Assembly (NCBI GenBank): GCA_023390555.1
Contig: JAEWCQ010000006.1
Location: forward strand, 1-64,000
Length of the DNA stretch: 64,000 bases
From: Bacillota bacterium
GTDB lineage: Bacteria > Bacillota > Clostridia > Lachnospirales > Lachnospiraceae
Reading direction: 5' to 3'
The translations under genes and the position numbers were made by a program. This document shows, piece by piece, positions 17,948 through 24,143 of the stretch; positions within the stretch are counted from its first letter, which is position 1, and every line of letters starts with the position of its first letter. Under the pieces are notes generated by a model, which did no database searches, had not been told where the DNA came from, and saw only the letters and a list, made by a program, of their open reading frames with translations.

Positions 17948-19126
17948 TTAATACTTTCCTTTTTTACCTGCAATAAATCTTACCGCTTTGTAAACCGGTG
18001 TCTCCATCTGCCTCTTTACCTGTTTTAATTCTGCACGAATTGCAATGCTCTGCGGACAGTGCTTTTCACATTTTCCGCATCCGATACACTTTGATGCATT
18101 GGTTGGATTCGTCTTTAAGGTGGTGCACATGATATACGTTTTCATTCCCGTATACCAGCTGTCCGTATACCTGGCATTATATGCGGCAAAACAGGTCGGA
18201 ATGTCAACTCCCTGCGGGCAAGGCATGCAGTAACTGCATCCGGTACACGGAACTTTGATGTGACGGTTAATTTCTTCCTTTACGCTCTCTATGACATATT
18301 TCTCCTCTTGCGTAAAGCTGTCAGCCAACGCCTCATCCGCGATTCTTGTGTTTTCCTCTACCTGCTCCAGGTCATTCATTCCGGATAAAATCACATTGAC
18401 CTGCGGATGATTCCAAATCCAGCGTAATCCCCATTCGGCGGGACTGCGTTTCGGTTCCGCCTCTTCAAAGATCTTTTTAGCTCCTGCCGGAAGCGCATTT
18501 ACAAGTCTGCCTCCCCGCAGCGGCTCCATAATAATGACCGGAAGCCCTTTTTCATGCGCGTAATTAAGCCCGGCAACCCCAGCCTGTGTATATTCATCCA
18601 TATAGTTGAACTGTATCTGACAGAAATCCCAGTCATAGGCATCGACAATCTTAACAAACTGCTCTGACCCGCCATGAAAGGAAAATCCAATGCTGAAGAT
18701 CTGCCCAGCTTTCTTTTTACCCGCAATCCATTCCACAATCCCAAGGTCTACAAGCCGCTGCCAGGTCGCCACATCATTGAGCATATGCATCAGGTAATAT
18801 TCAATATGATCTGTCTGTAGCCGCTGCAGCTGTTCCAGAAAATAACGTTCCATATCCTCTATTTTTTTCACATAATAGTGCGGCAGTTTCGTTGCAATAT
18901 TCACTTTATCCCGGTATCCCTTTGACAGAAATTTTCCAAGGCATTCCTCACTTCCACCATAAGTATATGCGGTATCAAAATAGTTTACGCCTTGTTCTAT
19001 GGCCATAGCCATTTCAGTTTCGGCCTTACGCTGGTCAATCGCGGTTCCTTTTTTGGAATAGCGGAGACATCCGTAACCTAAAACAGATAACTGCTGTCCG
19101 TTTTTCTGATTCATCCTGTACTGCAT
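17948..19126 (-). CDS. Aldo/keto reductase with C-terminal 4Fe-4S motifs
   Basis: Residues 1 to about 280 form an aldo/keto reductase barrel (YGCLRYSKKG, FDTAYTYGGSEE with catalytic Asp/Tyr, IEYYLMHML). The C-terminus adds two iron-sulfur motifs, CTGCSYCMPCPQGVDIP and CIGCGKCEKHCPQ. Such ferredoxin-tailed AKRs are common in anaerobes and probably use flavin/ferredoxin-linked electrons; the substrate is unknown. I chose the ATG at 19126 because GGAGGG stands 5 nt upstream; the reading frame extends to 19174 without a ribosome site. Its length is then 392 residues. It appears to be a single-gene unit. Confidence 0.9.
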   Translation of the reverse strand: MQYRMNQKNGQQLSVLGYGCLRYSKKGTAIDQRKAETEMAMAIEQGVNYFDTAYTYGGSEECLGKFLSKGYRDKVNIATKLPHYYVKKIEDMERYFLEQLQRLQTDHIEYYLMHMLNDVATWQRLVDLGIVEWIAGKKKAGQIFSIGFSFHGGSEQFVKIVDAYDWDFCQIQFNYMDEYTQAGVAGLNYAHEKGLPVIIMEPLRGGRLVNALPAGAKKIFEEAEPKRSPAEWGLRWIWNHPQVNVILSGMNDLEQVEENTRIADEALADSFTQEEKYVIESVKEEINRHIKVPCTGCSYCMPCPQGVDIPTCFAAYNARYTDSWYTGMKTYIMCTTLKTNPTNASKCIGCGKCEKHCPQSIAIRAELKQVKRQMETPVYKAVRFIAGKKGKY

Positions 19127-19307
19127 AAATGCCCTCCTCTTCCATTGTGGAATAGCGTCCACTAATGCCACCACTATTGATACGCTTATACGTGTCAGAA
19201 AATCACAGTCTTGATTTTATAAACCTGCTAATGTTTCATTATCTGACAAAATACCTGCTTTTACAAGAACTACTTTCATAATATTTGAATGCTAAATCAA
19301 TGGAAAA

Positions 19308-19351
19308 ACCAAAAACAAAATAAGGAAACCTCTGTTCAAAAGGTTTCCTTA
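19308..19351 (-). terminator. Intrinsic terminator of tRNA-Leu(AAG)
   Basis: A 10-bp perfect stem (TAAGGAAACC/GGTTTCCTTA), an 11-nt loop and the minus-strand tail ATTTTGTTTTTGG lie 11 bp past the 3' end of the tRNA. Confidence 0.85.
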
Positions 19352-19362
19352 TCTTAACTTCA

Positions 19363-19447
19363 TGCGGAAGATGGGACTTGAACCCACACAAGCGCAATGC
19401 TTACAAGATCCTTAGTCTTGCTCGTCTGCCAGTTCCGACACTTCCGC
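19363..19447 (-). tRNA. tRNA-Leu (anticodon AAG)
   Basis: The minus strand folds as a class II tRNA: 7-bp acceptor GCGGAAG/CTTCCGC, D arm with AACTGGCAGACGAG, anticodon stem CAAGA/TCTTG around loop CTAAGGA (anticodon AAG, positions 34-36), a long variable arm, and T arm GGGTTCAAGTCCC. Discriminator A; CCA is not encoded. It reads CUU (and CUC if A34 is deaminated to inosine). Confidence 0.93.
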
Positions 19448-19482
19448 AAATCGTGTTGACTTGTTGTCACGACGACTATGCA

Positions 19483-19511
19483 ATAATATCAAATGGTCTT
19501 AATTTTGTCAA
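19483..19511 (-). promoter_or_regulatory. Promoter of tRNA-Leu(AAG)
   Basis: A perfect TTGACA -35, 17-bp spacer and TATTAT -10 are read on the minus strand. The start site would lie about 28-30 bp before the tRNA. Confidence 0.85.
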
Positions 19512-19568
19512 TGACTTTTCTTAATTTTTTTATTTTTATTTTTTTCTACATTTTTTTAAATTTACCAC

Positions 19569-19597
19569 TTGACTTATTGTCAAAAAAAAGATAGAAT
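19569..19597 (+). promoter_or_regulatory. Promoter of tRNA-Leu(CAG)
   Basis: TTGACT, a 17-bp spacer and TAGAAT are followed by the tRNA 19 bp downstream. It diverges from the tRNA-Leu(AAG) promoter, and the two share the 170-bp gap. Confidence 0.83.
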
Positions 19598-19616
19598 AGC
19601 TCTTGCAGGTTCGCTT

Positions 19617-19700
19617 GCAGGAGTGGCGGAATAGGCAGACGCGCAGGCTTCAGGTGCCTGTGGTAGCAATATCGTGTGGGTTCAAGTCCCATCTCCTGCA
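19617..19700 (+). tRNA. tRNA-Leu (anticodon CAG)
   Basis: Class II tRNA: acceptor GCAGGAG/CTCCTGC, D arm with AATAGGCAGACGCG, anticodon stem CAGGC/GCCTG around TTCAGGT (anticodon CAG, decodes CUG), variable arm and T arm GGGTTCAAGTCCC. Discriminator A; CCA not encoded. Its 3' end is duplicated at 23474-23497, which marks it as an integration target that stayed intact after insertion. Confidence 0.95.
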
Positions 19701-19702
19701 CT
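19679..19702 (+). repeat. Attachment-site copy 1 (3' end of tRNA-Leu(CAG))
   Basis: These 24 bases span the 3' half of the T arm, the acceptor strand and two flanking bases. They are repeated exactly and in the same orientation at 23474-23497. A tRNA 3' end is the usual crossover core for tyrosine-recombinase elements. Confidence 0.88.
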
Positions 19703-19712
19703 ACTTGGAAGT

Positions 19713-19749
19713 CCCGTAAGTCTTGATTATCAAGGCTTGCGAGATTTTT
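19713..19749 (+). terminator. Intrinsic terminator after tRNA-Leu(CAG)
   Basis: A 14-bp stem (CCCGTAAGTCTTGA with TCAAGGCTTGCGAG, one mismatch and two wobbles) is followed by ATTTTTGG. It lies inside the island, so the element brought a replacement terminator for its target tRNA. Confidence 0.75.
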
Positions 19750-19856
19750 GGTTGGTGGTAATTTTGTGACGTATAGTCCCATCCGCTACTGAAAGTCATT
19801 TCCATAACTCAGCATTTTTTAACCCTTTTCAGACTTACTAAAATTTTATTTTAATA

Positions 19857-20570
19857 CTATTTTTTGCTTTTGTATTGTATATCTGTTAACTCTCTTTGAA
19901 TTTCTAATTTCCGTCTTTTCAAAAGTTGCATATCTTTATAGCATTTCCACAAACTATAAAAATACCAAATAAGAATTGCAAAGAAACTAATCGTATATAT
20001 ATTCCAATCAACTGCTACTTTCTTCCCTTCCAATATGTAACCACCAATCAAAGGTATAACTGAAATTGGAGTTAAACTTTTTAATATTCCTAGCTTTTCT
20101 TTTTGTAGTTCATATTTAGAATTGCATCTTTCGATTATATCTAGTATCATAATTTCAGGCGTTGTATACCCATACTTTCCGTCCTTAACCCTTTGCAAGA
20201 AATCACCAAATTCAAGCCAATCATATAGCCTTTTCCCTGAAACTATATTAAGTAGCATCCATATACTAAATACTATTTTCCAATATTTAGTTACATTTAG
20301 TACACTCAATGTATCAATAAAAAATGATTCATTTAAAAAAATAATCAGAGCTAAAATCATAAGTATTAAAACAATCATTTCAGTTAATTTTTTCAATACT
20401 ACATACTTAAAGCTGTACCATTTTTCATCCGTACCATTTTTCATCTTTGAAAATAAAGTAATGCCTATCATTGTCAAACCAAAAATAACAAAAGCTATAA
20501 TACTTGAAAAGCAATTGTTATACCACTTTATAGTGTTTTCAATACATATGCTGTAATCTATCTCCGCCAA
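19857..20570 (-). CDS. Hypothetical multi-spanning membrane protein of the island
   Basis: The reading frame holds up to 237 residues with hydrophobic segments at about 22-42, 62-84, 98-112 (weaker), 165-180 and 187-207, and a basic coiled-coil-like C-terminus (KCYKDMQLLKRRKLEIQREL). No family is recognised. The frame opens with TTG at 20570, but AGGAG abuts it directly, so the true start is uncertain; it is probably a few codons further in at a non-ATG codon, or upstream sequence is misjudged. Strong AT bias and Ile/Lys richness match the island. By analogy with other small defence islands it might be a membrane effector, but that is speculation. Confidence 0.6.
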   Translation of the reverse strand: MAEIDYSICIENTIKWYNNCFSSIIAFVIFGLTMIGITLFSKMKNGTDEKWYSFKYVVLKKLTEMIVLILMILALIIFLNESFFIDTLSVLNVTKYWKIVFSIWMLLNIVSGKRLYDWLEFGDFLQRVKDGKYGYTTPEIMILDIIERCNSKYELQKEKLGILKSLTPISVIPLIGGYILEGKKVAVDWNIYTISFFAILIWYFYSLWKCYKDMQLLKRRKLEIQRELTDIQYKSKK

Positions 20571-20722
20571 CTCCTTTAAAATATAACAACATGAAGTAAC
20601 TTACCCTAGAGCTTGCTTGTTCATTTGGCACTATCTTCTTCAATAAAGCTTATAATCCTACATTTTTTTTACTTTTCTAGCTATATATTGCAATGTTTAT
20701 ATAGAGAATGAAAGAAAGCAAA

Positions 20723-21313
20723 TCATCCAAGTTGGCTGATAAAGTCCCTTGCAATACTTTCTATACGCTCAATCTCATATCTTGGCAAAATTCCAGTATG
20801 AGCAATAACATTTCTACACATAGTCAAATCATCCATCCTTGATACAATCCAGGCTTGATTTGGTATGATATCTGCAAATTCTTCCCAGTTTCCAGTAATA
20901 ATCTGAGTTAAATTATCTAACATGATATAATGTATAGGTGAGTCCCCTCTAGTTGAATGATACTTATTCTTTTCCTCAGATAGCCTAAGTCGCTCAGCTG
21001 CATTTTTTACATTTTTCGAAACACAGCTATCCCACCAATCCAGTCCAAATTTTTCAGACAACCTATCAACTATAAAATTTCTTAGTGTATTCTCTATACA
21101 ATATATCAACGCATACACAGATGACATTTCTAACGCCTGCTGCCATACAATTGGGCTAAAATCACTTTCGGTCATTCTTGTTACCGGTGTTTGAGACATA
21201 CCCTCCTTCACCAAAATTCCACTTTTCTGCATGTTAAACAAAGCATCTTCAAGCAACATCGCATTAAAAGTAAATTTTTTCAATTCTTTAATTGTATTCA
21301 AATTACACACCAT
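20723..21313 (-). CDS. Swt1-type HEPN domain protein, candidate RNase effector
   Basis: The 196-residue protein contains the HEPN signature RNVIAH (R167, N168, H172), the R-x4-H motif that forms the nuclease site in metal-independent HEPN RNases. Upstream helices (ALIYCIENTLRNFIVDRLSEKFG ... WWDS) match the Swt1-type subfamily as I know it. HEPN RNases act in toxin-antitoxin and abortive-infection systems by cleaving host or phage RNA. It begins 4 bp after the stop of the DUF5343-like gene, with AAGG between them, so the pair is co-translated. I infer an immunity role from family and island context; no target is visible. Confidence 0.78.
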   Translation of the reverse strand: MVCNLNTIKELKKFTFNAMLLEDALFNMQKSGILVKEGMSQTPVTRMTESDFSPIVWQQALEMSSVYALIYCIENTLRNFIVDRLSEKFGLDWWDSCVSKNVKNAAERLRLSEEKNKYHSTRGDSPIHYIMLDNLTQIITGNWEEFADIIPNQAWIVSRMDDLTMCRNVIAHTGILPRYEIERIESIARDFISQLG

Positions 21314-21316
21314 CCT

Positions 21317-21931
21317 TTACGATAACAGATTATCCTTTATACTTTTAAATATTGCATTATATACTGAAATATCTGTTGTTGCTGGTAAATGTATTTGAAT
21401 ATTATAATGGAAATCTGGAGTAATACTATTTCCTGCAAGTATTAGCGGAACTTCAATCTCCTTTTTCTCTGTTTGCTTACTCAATTGTTCAACATGCACT
21501 TCTTCGTTGTATTCCTGGAAATTAAAATCTGCCATGCTGCACAGTGCTTTAAAAGTTGATGCTATACTTGTAACATCTTTGGCTTCTTTCCCTGTAACTC
21601 TACTAATAGCTCCTTTTATATCATCATCTGATGCATCATTAATTTTTGTATTGATGATAAATAATTCACTGTAAAGTTCTTTTATTCGACATGCAAGAGA
21701 TTTTCCAACCGTACTTGTATCTCTCAAATCATCATAGTAAGCTGTCGGTGTTCCATCTTCCATAAGATATCCCAATTTTTTTAGTAATGAAGGATATGCT
21801 TGATCATTTGAGCTTGTAAATCCTAATTGTTTGACAAATGCAATCGTATATTTTGGTGGTTTTGCTGCTGTTCTAATTTTTTCAAACATTGACTGCATAT
21901 TTTTATTACTGCGTAAATATGGATATTCCAA
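21317..21931 (-). CDS. DUF5343-like protein paired with the HEPN protein
   Basis: The 204-residue protein starts EYPYLRSNKNMQSMFEKIRTA and continues with a winged-helix-like segment (PPKYTIAFVKQLGFTSSNDQ, LLKKLGYLMEDGTPTAYYDDLRD). This matches my recollection of DUF5343. The start is an uncommon TTG at 21931, supported by GGGGAGG with an 8-nt spacer; the ATG at 21939 is out of frame. DUF5343 proteins often sit beside HEPN-type genes. It may be the sensor, regulator or antitoxin of the pair. The biochemical role is unknown. Confidence 0.72.
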   Translation of the reverse strand: MEYPYLRSNKNMQSMFEKIRTAAKPPKYTIAFVKQLGFTSSNDQAYPSLLKKLGYLMEDGTPTAYYDDLRDTSTVGKSLACRIKELYSELFIINTKINDASDDDIKGAISRVTGKEAKDVTSIASTFKALCSMADFNFQEYNEEVHVEQLSKQTEKKEIEVPLILAGNSITPDFHYNIQIHLPATTDISVYNAIFKSIKDNLLS

Positions 21932-22211
21932 TAATTCATCCTCCCCTTGCTATTAAACTAATGATTATTTCTACTTACTTAATATTGCATGAAACCATTC
22001 CTTATTTGCTTAAATTTACATTAATAAAAACTCTTTTTAGGGAATCTATACTGACTTAGTCATTTATCGATTGATAAACTTAGAATTTTGATATACTAGC
22101 CACTATTTTCATTCTCTTCTCACCAATTTTATTATAGTTCTTTGTTCAAACAGAATCAAGCCAAATCTCTTACAAATTCCGATAAAAACAATAATTTCGA
22201 CAAAAAATATT

Positions 22212-22437
22212 GGTCTAACATTAGAACCTCAGACTGTAAACAAACTTCCATTTTGATAAAAAATTATAAGTAAATTTTTAAAAGTGGAGCTGGATTTTGG
22301 AAAACAAGGCATTAATTTAATACTTATCCCAAAACAGTTTCTATTTTTATATGGTTTGTGAATAAAATAAAAACTGTCAACAAAGTACTTCTATTTCAAA
22401 GTACTTTATTGACAACCTGAAGTTCTAATATTAGAAC
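22212..22437. repeat. Two related palindromes in the island's longest gap
   Basis: The gap 21932-22485 holds no gene. A perfect 16-bp palindrome GTTCTAATATTAGAAC lies at 22422-22437, and a degenerate copy GGTCTAACATTAGAACC at 22212-22228, about 210 bp apart. Both share CTAAYATTAGAACCT. They look like operator sites for a dimeric regulator, or recombination/terminal repeats of a lost insert. The rest of the gap is AT-rich with an extra hairpin near 22334-22378 (ACAGTTT.. / ..AAACTGT). Confidence 0.5.
22363..22418 (-). terminator. Probable terminator of the antitoxin-zeta operon
   Basis: A long stem (GTCAATAAAGTACTT with AAGTACTTTGTTGAC, one G-T mismatch) and 8-nt loop are followed on the minus strand by AGTTTTTATTTTATT. 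It lies about 70-120 bp past the zeta-like stop. Confidence 0.65.
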
Positions 22438-22485
22438 CTTTAACTTTTCAACACTTCTAGCCATTTTTTATTAGTTGAACCACTT

Positions 22486-23085
22486 CTATTTTATATTGAG
22501 ATTTTTCTTTTCTAGTTTTGAGATTCCTGTTAACGCAATAATATCTTCTAGATACCAATCTTCACATTCATCATAAAAAAATTCATCTTTTCTCTTTTTA
22601 AATATGCGGAACGGAGTTTTGTCAGAGTTATCATACACATGACATATATCACATATTTCTACCACCTGTTTTACTAAATCCAAGGCTTTATCATACCGAG
22701 AAATAATCTTATCCTCCGGAACATCATGTCCACCTGATGCAACTCTGCTCTTTACACGTAGTACATTAATTGCTGGGTCTGCTGTCAGCACATAATAACA
22801 TTTTATAAAATATCCCTTTGCTTTTGCCCGTTGAAGTAGTCCTAAATTTCTATCTGTAGAAAGTACCGTTTCAAAGCAAAAATCATCCATATTCTGCATA
22901 TGCTCTTCCCTTTGCTGTTCAGCCATCTTTGCAGCATCTATGTCGGAACATTTCACATATTTTTTAATTTCATCGGCATTAATATAGTCTGACTGCGGTC
23001 GTAACAATTCTGTAAACGTACTTTTTCCCGATCCATTAGGACCTGCAAATACTACTATTTCAGGCTTTTCTTGAAATGCGTTCAC
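22486..23085 (-). CDS. Zeta-toxin-like P-loop kinase
   Basis: The Walker A GPNGSGKST, INADEIKKY, FETVLST, and the arginine-bearing segment RVASGGHDVPEDKIISRY followed by a C-terminal lid match the zeta toxin/UDP-GlcNAc kinase family, which poisons peptidoglycan synthesis by phosphorylating UDP-N-acetylglucosamine. The frame opens with GTG at 23121, but a GTG at 23085 has AAAGGGGAAG at good spacing, giving a 199-residue protein starting at NAFQEKPEIVVFAGP. Its start lies within the end of the upstream small gene, the classic coupled antitoxin-toxin layout. Many chromosomal members have unknown substrates, so toxicity is inferred. Confidence 0.82.
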   Translation of the reverse strand: MNAFQEKPEIVVFAGPNGSGKSTFTELLRPQSDYINADEIKKYVKCSDIDAAKMAEQQREEHMQNMDDFCFETVLSTDRNLGLLQRAKAKGYFIKCYYVLTADPAINVLRVKSRVASGGHDVPEDKIISRYDKALDLVKQVVEICDICHVYDNSDKTPFRIFKKRKDEFFYDECEDWYLEDIIALTGISKLEKKNLNIK

Positions 23086-23281
23086 TATATCTTCCCCTTT
23101 TGGACACTTTTCTAGTTTCACTTATGGTACCGTCACTATTTTCTAAATGTACTTCTCCAGACTTTCTATCGTAAACTGTGATTGGTATATCCATTGCTTT
23201 CTTTTTTTCAAGTTCTATTTTTACTGCTGCAACTGCTCTCTTTTGAACTGCTTCGTCCGATATATACTTTTTCGATTCCAT
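23060..23281 (-). CDS. Small antitoxin-like protein upstream of the zeta-like kinase
   Basis: This is a 73-residue charged protein from the ATG at 23281 (MESKKYISDEAVQKRAVAAV), with AAGGTAGGTG before it; a longer frame from 23311 lacks a ribosome site. It has one helical segment (AVQKRAVAAVKIELEKKKAM) and a short beta-like part (PITVYDRKSGEVHLENSDG). It precedes and overlaps the zeta-like gene. It is not recognisably similar to the epsilon antitoxin of plasmid pSM19035 but occupies the antitoxin position; similar small genes accompany many chromosomal zeta-like kinases. Confidence 0.7.
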   Translation of the reverse strand: MESKKYISDEAVQKRAVAAVKIELEKKKAMDIPITVYDRKSGEVHLENSDGTISETRKVSKRGRYSERISRKA

Positions 23282-23473
23282 ATCATCACCTACCTTCGAA
23301 ATCTGCGACATACTTTTATGTATATTATACCATACTTTAACATCTTGTAATCTGTTATTTTCCTATACAATATATCTATGACCAAACGCCTGTTTGATTA
23401 CACCTTTGATTACTTTTCTATGAGCGATGCCCCCAAACCTCCTTATTTACTGGATTTTTTGACTGTAGCATAC

Positions 23474-23497
23474 GGTTCAAGTCCCATCTCCTGCACT
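23474..23497 (+). repeat. Attachment-site copy 2 (tRNA-Leu 3' end fragment)
   Basis: These 24 bases are identical to 19679-19702, without the rest of a tRNA upstream. A hairpin terminator starts 11 bp later, as expected if this was the original downstream context of the tRNA before insertion. Confidence 0.88.
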
Positions 23498-23507
23498 TAT
23501 GTGTAAT

Positions 23508-23549
23508 GGCTGAAATCTTTATATTCTCAAAGGTTTCAGCTATTTTTTA
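23508..23549 (+). terminator. Terminator behind att copy 2 (original tRNA-Leu terminator or element end)
   Basis: A 13-bp stem (GGCTGAAATCTTT with AAAGGTTTCAGCT), an 8-nt loop and ATTTTTT. Read in the other direction it also overlaps the stop codon of the integrase remnant. Confidence 0.75.
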
Positions 23550-23845
23550 CTAATAAATTTAATTCTGATTCTTGGTTACACTTGGTTACACTTTTTGAAT
23601 CGTCTAAAATCCTCTCGAAATTGTTGTGAATTATTTCTTTTTCTTCTAAATCCAAAGCAGTATGACCCTAATGTAGTTTTTTAATCTGTATGCCCAGAAA
23701 CTCGACATATTGTATCTAAATCAATTCTCCCATCGTTTATCAGCCTACTGATATGAGTCTTCCTTATTTTGTACACCAATTTTTTTGGTATTCCACAAGA
23801 ATCACAGTAACGATATAACTTGCTATCAACACAACACTACCGGCT
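23536..23845 (-). pseudogene. Remnant of a tyrosine recombinase/integrase (C-terminus only)
   Basis: The minus-strand frame from about 23845 reads LYRYCDSCGIPKKLVYKIRK, continuing THISRLINDGRIDLDTICRV and SGHTD. This contains the HxxR box and the GH motif of phage-type integrases. It then hits TAA (23681-23683), continues in frame as KTTLGSYCF, and a shift of frame restores a plausible tail (LDLEEKEIIHNNFERILDD...) ending at 23536. One nonsense and one frameshift change, plus loss of everything upstream of 23848, make it non-functional. It points toward att copy 2 in the usual int-next-to-att arrangement. Confidence 0.72.
23571..23590. repeat. Tandem 10-bp repeat near att copy 2
   Basis: CTTGGTTACA occurs twice head to tail. 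A similar pair, TTGATTACAC and TTGATTAC, lies at about 23386-23406 on the other side of the att copy. Such short direct repeats flanking a crossover core resemble arm-type integrase binding sites. Confidence 0.4.
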
Positions 23846-23846
23846 T

Positions 23847-24110
23847 TTAATCGTTTTGAGCTTGGGAAAAAATAAATACATCATCATATAAGTCGTATTC
23901 TTCAGATGCAGATTTAATCATATCAAGATTTTTTTCCTTACTCATGCACCCTGATTTGTAAGATTTGGGGTGTACTCCCCTAAGTACCCAATCTATTGCG
24001 TTTTTCACGCTAAATGAACCATATTTTCCATTTTTAATTAATGTGTGAGAATTGTTAGGGGGCGTATATTTTGAATGTAAATGTGATTGTTTTATATATA
24101 AAAAAAGCAC
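23847..24110 (-). CDS. Short hypothetical reading frame, doubtful
   Basis: The frame of 87 codons opens with GTG inside the terminator hairpin of the next gene, and no ribosome site was seen there. An internal start such as the ATG preceding SKEKNLDMIKSASEE would give only 32 residues. The segment GKYGSFSVKNAIDWVLRGVH looks protein-like, so this may be a fragment of a longer lost gene of the older element. No family is recognised. Confidence 0.25.
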   Translation of the reverse strand: MLFLYIKQSHLHSKYTPPNNSHTLIKNGKYGSFSVKNAIDWVLRGVHPKSYKSGCMSKEKNLDMIKSASEEYDLYDDVFIFSQAQND

Positions 24111-24131
24111 CTACTTAATTGTAAGTGCTTT
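24100..24131 (-). terminator. Terminator of the Big2 protein gene
   Basis: Stem AAAGCACTTAC/GTAGGTGCTTT with one mismatch, 6-nt loop AATTAA and a run of seven T on the minus strand, 13 bp after the stop. Confidence 0.8.
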
Positions 24132-24143
24132 ATTATACGCATT

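Larger units (their letters stand above)
19703..23497. mobile_element. tRNA-Leu-anchored genomic island, about 3.8 kb, no integrase of its own
   Basis: The interval between the two 24-bp att copies is visibly more AT-rich than the flanking housekeeping genes. It holds only accessory genes: a membrane protein, an HEPN/DUF5343 pair and an antitoxin/zeta-like pair. No recombinase, relaxase or replication gene is recognisable inside, so it would have to be a satellite moved in trans or a reduced remnant. The tRNA is intact at the left end, and a tRNA-type terminator lies beyond both copies. A decayed integrase end lies outside the right copy, suggesting an older element already occupied the site. 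Confidence 0.8.

Noticed and set aside
19546..19782. Minus-strand reading frame of 78 codons with GLEPTRYCYHRHLKPARL
   Set aside because: It is the antisense translation of tRNA-Leu(CAG), a well-known annotation artefact, not a protein.
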